NCBI RefSeq assembly: GCF_039831995.1
Contig: NZ_JBDOIO010000005.1
Coordinates: 434,001 to 498,000, forward strand
DNA: 64,000 nt
Source: Paenibacillus pabuli
GTDB taxonomy: Bacteria > Bacillota > Bacilli > Paenibacillales > Paenibacillaceae
Direction: 5' to 3'
A program made the position numbers and the translations under genes. The notes below the pieces were generated by a model. It searched no databases. It was not told the DNA's origin and saw only the letters and a program-made list of their open reading frames with translations. Below are positions 18,534-28,272 of this stretch, piece after piece. The first letter of the stretch is position 1, and each line of letters starts with the position of its first letter.

Positions 18534-19391
18534 CTACTCCCAGTCTGTATACAGATCGGTGCGGCGGTCACGCCATGTCGTTACAGATCCGCGCTCACGT
18601 ACTTCGTAGAGCAAATCCAGATCCAGATCAGCCGTTACGATCATATCATCGTTAATCTCACCTTCAGCCAGAATGCCGCGCGGCGGGAACGGGACATCAT
18701 TCGGCGTAATAATGGCAGCCTGTCCGTAGTTGGCACGCATGAAGTCGACTGTCGGCAGATTGCCCACCGTTCCGGTCAGTACAACATAAACCTGGTTCTC
18801 CACAGCACGGGCATGACTGGTATAGCGCACCCGATAGAATCCGTGACGGTCATCTGTACAGGACGGACAGAAAATAACGTCAGCCCCTTTTGCCTTTGCC
18901 ATACGCACAATTTCCGGGAACTCAATATCGTAACAGGTTAACATCGCAATTCTGCCTTTATCTGTGTCGAATACTTCAAGGCCATCACCCGGTGCCATGT
19001 TCCATTCCTGTACTTCGGTCGGTGTAATATGGATCTTGGCCTGGCGTGCAATACGGCCATCAGGATAGAACATGTGGGCGGTATTATACAATTTCCCTTC
19101 ACGACGGATGACATGGGTTCCCCCGATCAGATGCATGTTGTACTTTGCAGCCAGTGAAATGAACAGCTGTTCATATTGCTCCGTGAAATCCGGCAAATCC
19201 TCAATGGTCAGGGCGTTGCCTTGACCGTCACCAATGGACATGAGCTGCGTTGTAAAAAATTCAGGAAACAGCACAAATTCCGTTCCGAATTCGTCGGCTG
19301 TCCGTATGTAATGCTCGGCTTGAGCAGCAAACTGCTCAAAGGAGCTGATGGTTTGCAATTGGTACTGTACAGCGGATACCCGCAATTTCAT
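18534..19391 (-). CDS. Carbon-nitrogen hydrolase, nitrilase superfamily (285 aa)
   Basis: Cleaves a nonpeptide C-N bond, probably as an amidase. The Glu-Lys-Cys triad is visible: Glu in LFPEFFTTQ (~residue 44), Lys in QAKIHITPTE (~118) and Cys in MLTCYDIEFPE (~153). Length is normal for the family and no signal is present. It leads a minus-strand set followed by two acetyltransferases, and resembles the C-terminal half of Bacillus YhcX, which has been proposed to act in indole-acetic-acid formation. That substrate should be treated as unproven here. Confidence 0.9.
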   Translation of the reverse strand: MKLRVSAVQYQLQTISSFEQFAAQAEHYIRTADEFGTEFVLFPEFFTTQLMSIGDGQGNALTIEDLPDFTEQYEQLFISLAAKYNMHLIGGTHVIRREGKLYNTAHMFYPDGRIARQAKIHITPTEVQEWNMAPGDGLEVFDTDKGRIAMLTCYDIEFPEIVRMAKAKGADVIFCPSCTDDRHGFYRVRYTSHARAVENQVYVVLTGTVGNLPTVDFMRANYGQAAIITPNDVPFPPRGILAEGEINDDMIVTADLDLDLLYEVRERGSVTTWRDRRTDLYTDWE

Positions 19392-19448
19392 GTTTCTCCA
19401 CCTCCATCATTATTCTGCTCTCATTGTAACAACGAAATGAAGTAATTT

Positions 19449-20342
19449 CTATTTCCGTTCTTCGCTCAACATTGCCTTGGTGAAACCGATCCATTCCCGG
19501 GTGGCAAAAGACAGATATCGGTCCTTGCGCCAGATCATGCCGAGCTGCCAAGGGATCACGGGTTCCACAACCGGCATAATGCGTACACGCATATGATCCA
19601 CTTCACGGCAGATGGTCTCCGGCAGCAACGCCACCCCTAGATTGGCAGCAACCATTGCGCTGAGCAGATCCCACTGGGAGCTCTCATAGACGACCCTGGG
19701 CTGAAATCCTACATGCTGACAGGCAGCAATGATGCGATCATGCAGGGCGAAATCCTCCCTGAACAGCACGAATGCATCATGCTCCAGTTCACGCAGAGCA
19801 ACCGACTCTTTTCCCGCAAGCGGATGTGAAGGATGGACGAGCAGATTCAGCTTTTCCTCCACAAAAACAAAATGATCGATGAGCTCATCCACGGTCGGCA
19901 GCACAGCCACACCAATATCCAGTGCACCACTGATGACATCAGCCTCGACCTTCTTGGCTCCATCCTCAAACAGTTGAATGCTCACTTGCGGGTAGGCCTT
20001 ATGAAATTCACCGATAATCATGGGGAAGAAGCTGGAGCCGACCATGGGCGGCAGTCCGATACGCAGATGTCCCTTCTTCAGGTTCATCAGATCATCGAGT
20101 TCGGACGACAAACTGCGAAACGACTTCTCAATTTCAAGTGCCTGCCTGAAAAAGACATGCCCCGCATCGGTCAATTCGACTTTCTTCCCATACCGGTCCA
20201 GCAGTGTAACACCGAGCTCATCTTCAAGGCTTTTGACGGTTTTGCTAATCGTCGGTTGGGTGATAAACAGAACCTCAGCCGCCTTGGTAAAGCTCTGCTG
20301 CCGGGCAACTTCCAGAAAATATTGCAAATGGCGGATATCCAT
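19449..20342 (-). CDS. LysR family regulator, CidR-like (297 aa)
   Basis: LysR-type regulator with the wHTH at residues 1-60 (MDIRHLQYFLEVARQQSFTK start, then AAEVLFITQPTISKTVKSLE) and a C-terminal effector-binding domain (~90-295). It is divergent from a cidA/cidB pair, the arrangement of cidR/ywbI in Staphylococcus and Bacillus, where the regulator activates the pair during overflow metabolism (acetate or pyruvate). ATG at 20342 is chosen by alignment with the family start; GGGAGG lies 13 bases upstream, a little far, and an in-frame ATG at 20363 is the alternative. Confidence 0.88.
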   Translation of the reverse strand: MDIRHLQYFLEVARQQSFTKAAEVLFITQPTISKTVKSLEDELGVTLLDRYGKKVELTDAGHVFFRQALEIEKSFRSLSSELDDLMNLKKGHLRIGLPPMVGSSFFPMIIGEFHKAYPQVSIQLFEDGAKKVEADVISGALDIGVAVLPTVDELIDHFVFVEEKLNLLVHPSHPLAGKESVALRELEHDAFVLFREDFALHDRIIAACQHVGFQPRVVYESSQWDLLSAMVAANLGVALLPETICREVDHMRVRIMPVVEPVIPWQLGMIWRKDRYLSFATREWIGFTKAMLSEERK

Positions 20343-20378
20343 CGTCTGATCCCAGCCTCCCATAGATAAATGGAATAG

Positions 20379-20449
20379 AAAACATTCTTAATATGCATTT
20401 TACTCATGAAAGAATGCGATGTAAAATTTGTAACAAGAAAGAATGTTTC
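20379..20449. promoter_or_regulatory. Candidate CidR-type operator repeats
   Basis: Between the divergent regulator and cidA are AAAACATTCTT (20379-20389) and, in opposite orientation, GAAAGAATG at 20408-20416 and again in GAAAGAATGTTTC at 20437-20449. The outer copies form an inverted repeat, and the two direct copies are 29 bases apart. This suits a tetrameric LysR regulator, but binding is inferred. Confidence 0.45.
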
Positions 20450-20506
20450 CATTCATTTTCATAAACAATCAAATCATTCACGTTGATCATATAAGGAGGA
20501 ATCGAA

Positions 20507-20878
20507 GTGAAAAAATGGGGACTTGGTATATTGCAGGTTGCTCTCCTCATGGCCTTTTCACTGCTCATGGACCAGTTGGCCCGTGCTCTCCATTTGCCTG
20601 TGCCGGGTTCGATACTCGGTATGGTCGTGCTGTTTATTTTGCTTCAGACACGGGTCGTGAAGCTGCGCTGGATTGAAGTCGGAGCTGCCTGGCTGCTTGG
20701 AGAACTACTGCTTTTCTTCATTCCTTCAGCCGTTGGCATCATGAACTATATGCCCATGCTTGAGCATGACGGACTGCAGATTCTGTTCATCGTGCTGCTT
20801 AGCACATTTCTGGTTATGGCCTGTACCGGCCTGGTTGCCACACGAATCGCCAAACGAAAGGAGCGTCACACCGGATGA
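20507..20878 (+). CDS. cidA: CidA/LrgA family holin-like protein (123 aa)
   Basis: Small membrane protein with four predicted helices. The motif PVPGSILGMVVLFILL is the LrgA/CidA family hallmark. These proteins were described as holin/antiholin regulators of murein hydrolases, and the related PftA/PftB pair of Bacillus transports pyruvate. GTG at 20507 has AAGGAGG 8 bases upstream. Its stop overlaps the cidB start by 4 bases (ATGA), so the pair is coupled. The divergent LysR gene is the likely activator. Confidence 0.9.
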   Translation: MKKWGLGILQVALLMAFSLLMDQLARALHLPVPGSILGMVVLFILLQTRVVKLRWIEVGAAWLLGELLLFFIPSAVGIMNYMPMLEHDGLQILFIVLLSTFLVMACTGLVATRIAKRKERHTG

Positions 20879-21555
20879 TTGGATTTCTCTGCCTGTTGCT
20901 GACTGTCGGTATTTACTTGATCGCCAAACGCATGTATCGTCAATTGCCCAAGGTTTATCTGTCTCCACTGCTGATCACGCCCCTGCTTGTCGTTGGCGTT
21001 CTGCTTGCGACCGGGACGGATTATGCAGATTACAGCAGCGGCGGCAAATGGCTGAGCCTTCTGCTTCAACCCGCTACGGTAGCTTTTGCCGTACCTCTGT
21101 ATACATTTTTCCACGTACTCAAAAAGCATATATCCGAGATTGTCTTCAGTGTCATGGCCGGATCGGTGGTTGCCGTGCTCTCGTCAGCCCTGCTGGCCAA
21201 GTGGCTTCAGCTTGACTCCGGGCTGATTCACAGCCTGATTCCGCGCTCCATTACAACTCCGATTGCCATGAACGTCTCGGCTACCATTGGGGGCATCCCC
21301 GCTGTTACAGCGGTTTTTGTCATCATGACCGGTTTGCTTGGGGCGATTATGGGTCCTTCTATCGTAAAAATGCTCCGCATTGATGGAGAAATTGCCCGCG
21401 GAACGCTGCTCGGAACGGGTGCCCACGGCACAGGGACCTCCAAAGCTTTTGAGCTCAGTTCCCTGACAGGAACCATCTCCAGTATCTCCATGGTGCTGGC
21501 TGCATTGTTCACTTTGGCGGTTGCGCCCATTCTATCTAAACTTATTTTCCCATAA
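20875..21555 (+). CDS. cidB: CidB/LrgB family membrane protein (226 aa)
   Basis: Polytopic membrane protein of the LrgB family, partner of CidA, with about six to seven predicted helices. PRSITTPIAMNVSATIGGIP and GTGAHGTGTSKAFEL are the strongly conserved family segments, the latter near the C-terminus. It is translated from an ATG overlapping the cidA stop. Together with cidA it probably forms an export or pyruvate/overflow-metabolite transport complex in the membrane; which of the described roles applies cannot be seen from sequence. Confidence 0.92.
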   Translation: MIGFLCLLLTVGIYLIAKRMYRQLPKVYLSPLLITPLLVVGVLLATGTDYADYSSGGKWLSLLLQPATVAFAVPLYTFFHVLKKHISEIVFSVMAGSVVAVLSSALLAKWLQLDSGLIHSLIPRSITTPIAMNVSATIGGIPAVTAVFVIMTGLLGAIMGPSIVKMLRIDGEIARGTLLGTGAHGTGTSKAFELSSLTGTISSISMVLAALFTLAVAPILSKLIFP

Positions 21556-21660
21556 TAGATGGAATTGTCCCTTTTATTTGAAATATTATTGTTGTATTAA
21601 AGCCCTTTCTTCCTTACAATAAGGACATGTTTTATAAGCGAATATTGCGGGGGAGATGCG

Positions 21661-22179
21661 ATGAAAAGAACCGGAATGAAGAGATCTCTGGACCGCCTTG
21701 GACGAATTGTCCTTCCCAAAGAAATGCGGGATACGATGGAAATCCATATCGGCGATCCGCTTGAGTTTTTCATTGAAGGGAAAGAGTTGATTTTGAGAAA
21801 GTACAAATCAACGTTGTGTGTGTTTTGCGGTGATATGGATACGGATATGTATTTCAAAGAGCAATTCATCTGCCGGACGTGTGCTGTTCAATTAAAACAC
21901 CCGGATGACACTCCCGAATGGTTCGTTCCTCAGAACAAACAGGCTCCTGCTGCCGTGGAGCGTCCTCCTTCCGATTCCGCCAAAGTTTCTTCCCCCACAT
22001 GGGATGAGGGAACGGTAGCTGCCAGCACTGAGTACCCTGACCTGCGGCCCAAGACGGCGCGCATGCTGCAACAGATGAAAGAAATTGTTGAACAGAATCC
22101 TGGTTTGGCTCAGCAGCAGATTGCGGAAAAGCTTGGTATTAGCCAAGGACGCGTCTCCCAATTAAAGAAATTGCTATAA
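21661..22179 (+). CDS. AbrB-type regulator with Cys4 motif and C-terminal HTH (172 aa)
   Basis: Three-part DNA-binding protein. Residues 1-50 are an AbrB/SpoVT swapped-hairpin domain (SLDRLGRIVLPKEMRDTM). Residues 57-80 carry CVFC and CRTC, 15 residues apart, resembling a zinc knuckle. After a Pro/Ser-rich linker (~85-125), residues 128-172 form a helix-turn-helix ending AEKLGISQGRVSQLKKLL. Bacillus AbrB, about 95 residues, has neither extra part. The ATG follows GGGGGAGATGCG, so the start is sound. It is monocistronic with a terminator. Probably a transition-state-type regulator; targets unknown. Confidence 0.85.
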   Translation: MKRTGMKRSLDRLGRIVLPKEMRDTMEIHIGDPLEFFIEGKELILRKYKSTLCVFCGDMDTDMYFKEQFICRTCAVQLKHPDDTPEWFVPQNKQAPAAVERPPSDSAKVSSPTWDEGTVAASTEYPDLRPKTARMLQQMKEIVEQNPGLAQQQIAEKLGISQGRVSQLKKLL

Positions 22180-22240
22180 TACGATTTCATTTTATTATTT
22201 ATAATCAGGAGATCTTCCTATGAGGAAGTCCTACTGCAAG

Positions 22241-22276
22241 AGAACCCTTTGTGATGTGTGGGTTCTTCTTTTTTTT
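22241..22276 (+). terminator. Terminator of the AbrB-type gene
   Basis: AGAACCC (22241-22247) pairs with GGGTTCT (22260-22266) around a 12-base loop, followed by TCTTTTTTTT. A second short hairpin (CTTCC/GGAAG) lies just upstream. Confidence 0.85.
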
Positions 22277-22333
22277 ATCCATTCATTGATATGGAGGAGA
22301 GTATCCTGGATAAAAGATAGGATTAAAAGAAGA

Positions 22334-22353
22334 GCTACTGTTATTACAGCAGC
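22334..22353 (-). terminator. Terminator of the DoxX gene
   Basis: GCTACTGT (22334-22341) and ACAGCAGC (22346-22353) form a short stem with loop TATT; on the minus strand it runs into TCTTCTTTT. Confidence 0.6.
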
Positions 22354-22389
22354 CCTCCTATGTCTCTATTTTATATGCCCACTTTACTG

Positions 22390-22761
22390 TTACGCCTGAA
22401 TGACTTCCAGGACCTCTTCTTCCTCCAGCTTGCGCATACCGATCGCCAGAACAACAATATTGGCAACGAGCAGGATCCCCGGAAGTACAACAGCCCCGTA
22501 TTGTCCGTAGATCAGATGACTTCCGAGGGCACCAATCAGAATAAATGTCAGCACACCTGCTGCCAACATGCGAGTACGAGGAATCAGTAATCCGACTGCA
22601 CTAAGCAGCTCCACCGCGCCCAGCAGGTACATCGTCCATTTCGGATACGAGAAGCTTTCAAAGGTCTGCACCATCATCTCCGCACCCATCACTTTGTTCA
22701 GCCCCGTCATCACAAATACACCTGCAAGCACAACCAGAAATATATATCCTATAACTCTCAT
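22390..22761 (-). CDS. DoxX family membrane protein (123 aa)
   Basis: Small membrane protein with four predicted helices. The order GYIFLVVLAGVFVMTGLNKV, then LLGAVELLSAVGLLIPRTR, is typical of DoxX/CatD-like proteins, which act in thiol or quinone stress. ATG at 22761 has AGGAGG 10 bases upstream; codons before it are open but lie in the promoter region. It is divergent from an HxlR regulator 430 bases away, like catDE and its HxlR-type repressors in Bacillus, which suggests induction by electrophiles. It has no CatE-like dioxygenase partner here. Confidence 0.85.
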   Translation of the reverse strand: MRVIGYIFLVVLAGVFVMTGLNKVMGAEMMVQTFESFSYPKWTMYLLGAVELLSAVGLLIPRTRMLAAGVLTFILIGALGSHLIYGQYGAVVLPGILLVANIVVLAIGMRKLEEEEVLEVIQA

Positions 22762-22963
22762 TATGTATGTTCCTCCTGTAACTATTCTAAAGGTTAGATC
22801 AAAAGAAAAATTTGAGCATCTTGCCTGCTGCACATTGCAAAATCAATTCCAAATCTGCAAGATGCTATCTATGTAAAAGCCGTCTTACGACAACTCGATT
22901 TTACGTCAACATGTGAACCGATAAAGTGGTCCATTTCCACGTGATAGGTATTATTAGATACTG

Positions 22964-22984
22964 ACTTACTTTTATGAAGTGAGT
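22964..22984. promoter_or_regulatory. HxlR/YodB-type operator candidate
   Basis: ACTTACT-TTTATGA-AGTGAGT is an inverted repeat with one mismatch; its core TACT-N7-AGTG is one base from the TACT-N7-AGTA box described for YodB/CatR-type HxlR repressors. It lies between the divergent doxX-like and HxlR genes, next to an AT-rich stretch with a TATAAT at 23031-23036. Confidence 0.45.
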
Positions 22985-23190
22985 ATATAATAATAAGATT
23001 ATTTATTCAAGTAATTTTTTGATAAATAGTGTATAATACATACAAAAGGGTTGTTGCATGGATTTTTGTTGACCCCTTTATGAATGAATGTTTCCTTTTT
23101 TTTCGTCACAGTGGCGGTAAGCCAGACACTTTTTTATATACAACACAGTTAAACCATTCCAACATTGTTACGTGAATCGAGGTGAATACG

Positions 23191-23514
23191 TTGAAGCTGA
23201 GAAAAGCAAAATCACCAAGCCCCTGTTTGATCACACAGGCCATGGACATCATCGGTAAGAAGTGGGTTCTGCTGATCATGTATCAGCTGCTCTCCGGACC
23301 CAAGCGCTTCACAGAACTGGAAGCGGAAATGGCCATTAGCGGCCGTCTGTTATCCGAGCGTTTGAAGGAAATGGAGATGGAAGGCATCGTAACCCGTCAT
23401 ATGTATCCTGAAATCCCGCCACGGGTTGAATACGAGCTGACTCCCAAAGGCAAGGCTATTGAGCCGGTCATCAATCAGATTTATGGCTGGTCCTCCGACT
23501 GGCTGAAACGATAG
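23191..23514 (+). CDS. HxlR family transcriptional regulator (107 aa)
   Basis: Winged-helix regulator with a single HxlR domain. An N-terminal Cys (CLITQAMDIIGKKWVLLIMY) sits at the position of the redox-sensing Cys of YodB/CatR/HypR, and GPKRFTELEAEMAISGRLLS is the recognition region; ERLKEMEMEGIVTR precedes the wing. TTG at 23191 is preferred because GAGGTG lies 6 bases upstream, and the GTG at 23182 is inside that site. It is divergent from the DoxX gene, which it probably represses until oxidised. Confidence 0.9.
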   Translation: MKLRKAKSPSPCLITQAMDIIGKKWVLLIMYQLLSGPKRFTELEAEMAISGRLLSERLKEMEMEGIVTRHMYPEIPPRVEYELTPKGKAIEPVINQIYGWSSDWLKR

Positions 23515-23545
23515 CATGGCCGATCGCTTCTAATCTAAGAACACC

Positions 23546-23602
23546 AAAAGCCTGAATAGGTGCTGATCTTCTTCCGATCAGCTTCCCATTCAGGCTTTTT
23601 TC
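23546..23602. terminator. Strong bidirectional terminator
   Basis: Outer stem AAAAGCCTGAAT (23546-23557) with ATTCAGGCTTTT (23588-23599) and inner stem GCTGATC/GATCAGC. T-runs occur on both strands. It separates the HxlR gene from the end of the oxidoreductase gene. Confidence 0.85.
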
Positions 23603-23630
23603 TTGAATTTCCATTGGATTATTTAATGAA

Positions 23631-24635
23631 TTAATGAGAGAGATTCTTGACGGGCTTCAGCTGCACCGCCAGACCGGAATCGGCAGATGCCAGCGCTGCT
23701 GTTGTAATCTCCTGTGTACGGCAGGCATCCCCATAATCAGACAGAATCCGCGTACGATCACCCGTACGAAGAGCATGAATGAATGCTTCGTTCTCCCGTT
23801 CATACGGGTTATGTCCCGCTGGAATCTCCTGACCTGCCATCGCGTGGGCAGCAGCATTCGGCAGCAGCAGACGTTCCGGTGTCCAATCCCATACTCCCGC
23901 TTCGGTGTAGAACTGAAGTCCGGCACCGCCTTCTCCATCCGGCAGCAGGCATGTATTGGCAATGCTCGCGATGGCACCGCTCTCCAGCTTAAGCGTCACA
24001 TTCGCCACATCTGCTACCGTAACATGGTCGTGTTTTTCATGCATCACACGCTGGGCTGCTACAGCATATACCTCAGTAACTTCTCCTGCACAGTATCGAA
24101 GCAGATCTACAATATGTGTGGTCTGTTCAACAAACTGTCCTCCAGATCCATCCTGTCGGCGCCACCAGGCAACTCCTGGCATACCACCCATCCAGCGTCC
24201 AAGTGCCATGCCGATCGTCTGATCCTTCATGGCTCCACGCAGCACCTGCGCAGCTTCCTGATAGCGGAAATGATAACCTACGGAAGTAAGCAAACCTGTA
24301 TCTTTCACCTGATCTAAAATTTTGCGCGGGATATCCATCCCTGTACTCAGTGGTTTCTCCACGAGGAAAGGGATGCCGCGGCGAATCAGTTCCGATTCAA
24401 TCGAACCATGAGACATCGGCGGAACGCAGATGTATACTGCATCCAGCTTCTCCCCATCCAACATATGTTCAAGCTCGCTGTAGCCAGCTGCATCATACAC
24501 GGAAGCCATGGCCTCAGCCTTCTCCAAAGTGGTCCCGAGCACACTTGCCACACGGACGCCTTCCATTCGGGCCAAAATGTCTGCATGTACTTTGCTGAAC
24601 CAGCCTGTTCCGATGATGCCGATCTGTAACGTCAT
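23631..24635 (-). CDS. Gfo/Idh/MocA family oxidoreductase (334 aa)
   Basis: NAD(P)-dependent sugar or inositol-type dehydrogenase. GIIGTGWFSKVHADIL is the N-terminal Rossmann motif; FLVEKPLS (~residue 92-99) holds the conserved Lys of the EKP motif; the C-terminal alpha/beta domain contains GGQFVEQTTHIVDLLRY with a conserved His. GAGAGGGG precedes the ATG. It begins 68 bases after glpD with no terminator between, so it may be the last gene of the glycerol transcript. Substrate cannot be inferred; it is not a usual glycerol gene. Confidence 0.88.
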   Translation of the reverse strand: MTLQIGIIGTGWFSKVHADILARMEGVRVASVLGTTLEKAEAMASVYDAAGYSELEHMLDGEKLDAVYICVPPMSHGSIESELIRRGIPFLVEKPLSTGMDIPRKILDQVKDTGLLTSVGYHFRYQEAAQVLRGAMKDQTIGMALGRWMGGMPGVAWWRRQDGSGGQFVEQTTHIVDLLRYCAGEVTEVYAVAAQRVMHEKHDHVTVADVANVTLKLESGAIASIANTCLLPDGEGGAGLQFYTEAGVWDWTPERLLLPNAAAHAMAGQEIPAGHNPYERENEAFIHALRTGDRTRILSDYGDACRTQEITTAALASADSGLAVQLKPVKNLSH

Positions 24636-24703
24636 GGATGTAATCCCCTCTCTTTGTTACGCGCTTACATGTTCCATTCGACCCCCGGATACGAAATCCT
24701 GCA

Positions 24704-26362
24704 TTATAATTTGCCAGATGCCCCCAATATCAAACGGTCCAGCTCTTGTTCATACCCTGTTCTCTGCTCATCCGTCCAGCATAGCCGGTCATGCATGTAC
24801 TGAATAACTGCTGACTTATACTGGCGCAACTCATGGATACGGAAAAATAAATCCCCTGTCCGTCGCACCAGGAAGTCTGCCGGGGTTACCGCCATCTCTT
24901 CCTCAATCGCATAATTCAGCATGAGCAGCAGTTCCTGTGGCATGCCATGCAGCTCGGCCTTGGCCCGTGGATCAGGCAACCGGTCATAAAGGGCATCCAC
25001 ATTGGAACCATACGTACGAGCCAGCCGCTCTGCGGCAGACCGATCCAGTCCAAGAGCTACCCCATCCTTGATTTTGCGCTCTACATAGACCGAATACCCT
25101 GCCGAGCCACCAACGTCCCCCCCGGAAATTGGCATCTTCTTCGTCATGCACGGACCAATGGATTGACCCGTCTCCTGCTGCAGCTGACGTGCAGCCAGAT
25201 CAACGACCATTTCAGCCATTTTACGATACCCGGTCAGTTTGCCTCCCGCAATCGTGATCAGCCCGGAGGGGGAGACCCATACTTCATCCTTGCGTGATAT
25301 TTCGGAAGGATTCTTGCCTTCCTCATGGATTAACGGACGTACACCCGCCCATCCCGACTCCACATCTTCGGCACGGATACGGACATCCGGAAACATGCCG
25401 TTTACCGCATCAATCACATAATCCCGATCTGATTCAGAGATGAGAGGATGTGCCGGGTCATCTCGGAAGACCGTATCGGTGGTACCCACATATGTTTTGC
25501 CATCACGCGGAACCGCGAAGACCATCCGTCCATCAGGGGTATCAAAATATACAGCCTGCCGAAGGGGAAACCTCGATCCGTCGAACACCAGATGAATGCC
25601 TTTGGTCATTTGCAGTGTCTTGCCCTGCCGTGAACCGTCTATCTCGCGAAGCTCATCCACCCATGGGCCCGAAGCATTGATAACCTTGTTTGCCCTCAAT
25701 TGAACAGATTGACCTGTGACCTGGTCTGTGGCCTGGATGCCGATGACCCTGCCGTTTTCCTTCACGAATCCGTCTGCTTTTACATAATTCACAGCTTGAG
25801 CCCCGCGCTTAACCGCCTCTTTCATTACTTCAATGGTAAGCCGTGCATCGTCCGTCCGATATTCCACATATAACCCACCCCCCAGCAATCCCTCTCGGCG
25901 CAGCAAAGGTTCGCTATCCGAGACAGCTCCGGCGTTCAGCATCGTACGACGTTCGCTGCGCTTCACTCCTGCGAGACGGTCATACACCATCAGGCCAATG
26001 GACGTACTGAAGCGCCCAAACGTACCTCCCGTATAGATGGGCAGGAGCATCGGCTCCGGTGTCGTCACATGAGGTCCATTTTCATACACAATGGCCCGTT
26101 CGCGCCCTACCTCAGCCACCATTTTCACTTCAAACTGCTTCAGATATCTTAAGCCACCGTGTACCAGTTTGGTCGAACGGCTGGACGTACCCGCTGCAAA
26201 ATCCTGCATTTCAACCAGCGCGGTCTTCAGTCCGCGGGACGCTGCATCAAGGGCAATGCCTGTCCCTGTAATCCCTCCGCCTAGGACCAATATGTCAAAA
26301 TGTGCATTCGCCATGGATTGAAGATAATCCCCGCGTAGTGCTGCCGAGAAAGGTGAAGTCAT
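24704..26362 (-). CDS. glpD: Aerobic glycerol-3-phosphate dehydrogenase GlpD (552 aa)
   Basis: FAD enzyme that oxidises glycerol-3-phosphate to dihydroxyacetone phosphate and passes electrons to menaquinone at the membrane. DILVLGGGITGTGIALDAA (~residue 22-40) is the FAD-binding motif, TSSRSTKLVHGGLRYL is the GlpD signature, and the C-terminal helical domain is complete. ATG at 26362 follows GGGAGG at 7 bases. A leader of at least 50 bases contains a Rho-independent terminator (26426-26470), the expected target of GlpP. glpK lies 406 bases upstream on the same strand. Confidence 0.95.
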   Translation of the reverse strand: MTSPFSAALRGDYLQSMANAHFDILVLGGGITGTGIALDAASRGLKTALVEMQDFAAGTSSRSTKLVHGGLRYLKQFEVKMVAEVGRERAIVYENGPHVTTPEPMLLPIYTGGTFGRFSTSIGLMVYDRLAGVKRSERRTMLNAGAVSDSEPLLRREGLLGGGLYVEYRTDDARLTIEVMKEAVKRGAQAVNYVKADGFVKENGRVIGIQATDQVTGQSVQLRANKVINASGPWVDELREIDGSRQGKTLQMTKGIHLVFDGSRFPLRQAVYFDTPDGRMVFAVPRDGKTYVGTTDTVFRDDPAHPLISESDRDYVIDAVNGMFPDVRIRAEDVESGWAGVRPLIHEEGKNPSEISRKDEVWVSPSGLITIAGGKLTGYRKMAEMVVDLAARQLQQETGQSIGPCMTKKMPISGGDVGGSAGYSVYVERKIKDGVALGLDRSAAERLARTYGSNVDALYDRLPDPRAKAELHGMPQELLLMLNYAIEEEMAVTPADFLVRRTGDLFFRIHELRQYKSAVIQYMHDRLCWTDEQRTGYEQELDRLILGASGKL

Positions 26363-26410
26363 CGGTATGCCTCCCATTCATTGCCTTTATTTTCTCTATA
26401 CAATTCCTAC

Positions 26411-26470
26411 AAAAAGAACAAAAAAAGACCACGTCATTCGCTGCAGCAATTGCTGAGCGGTACGTGGTCT
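26411..26470 (-). promoter_or_regulatory. Leader terminator/attenuator of glpD (GlpP target)
   Basis: AGACCACGT (26426-26434) pairs with ACGTGGTCT (26462-26470), enclosing a smaller palindrome CAGCAATTGCTG (26444-26455). On the minus strand the stem runs into TTTTTTGTTCTTTTTG, a full intrinsic terminator about 50 bases before the glpD start and 300 bases after glpK. This is where GlpP with glycerol-3-phosphate relieves termination in Bacillus. Confidence 0.8.
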
Positions 26471-26608
26471 CTCCCGATCTCCAGACATCATTTTTTAACT
26501 TGTGTCTTAATCCTATCACACATTTTGAGCGGCGTGAAGGCCTGAAATGACACATTATTCAAAAAAATTTCAAAAAATTGTTCTGCCCAAGGATGTAATT
26601 TCAAACTG

Positions 26609-26642
26609 ATCCACTAACCTTTTTATTTTACTAATAGTGGAT
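26609..26642 (-). repeat. Inverted repeat downstream of glpK
   Basis: ATCCACTA (26609-26616) and TAGTGGAT (26635-26642) form an 8-bp stem with an 18-base loop, about 130 bases past the glpK stop. There is no T-run after it on the minus strand, so it may protect or process the mRNA end instead of terminating. The remainder of this 400-base interval is AT-rich; no convincing separate glpD promoter was found. Confidence 0.4.
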
Positions 26643-26768
26643 ATATAGATTTCGTTCCCCAGGAAAATATCCCCTGTAAGTTATGCATCATTTTCCACCA
26701 GTAATTATCATCTTTTGAATTTGTTTAATGAAAAAGTACAAATGACCATCTCTTCATATCCCTACTCA

Positions 26769-28265
<1,497 letters not shown>

Positions 28266-28272
28266 CTAGCAT

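Noticed and set aside
26471..26768. Catabolite-responsive (cre) site or clear sigma-A promoter for glpD
   Set aside because: Only weak hexamers (TTGAAA-N16-AACAAT) and no cre-like match were found; glpD may be read from upstream.
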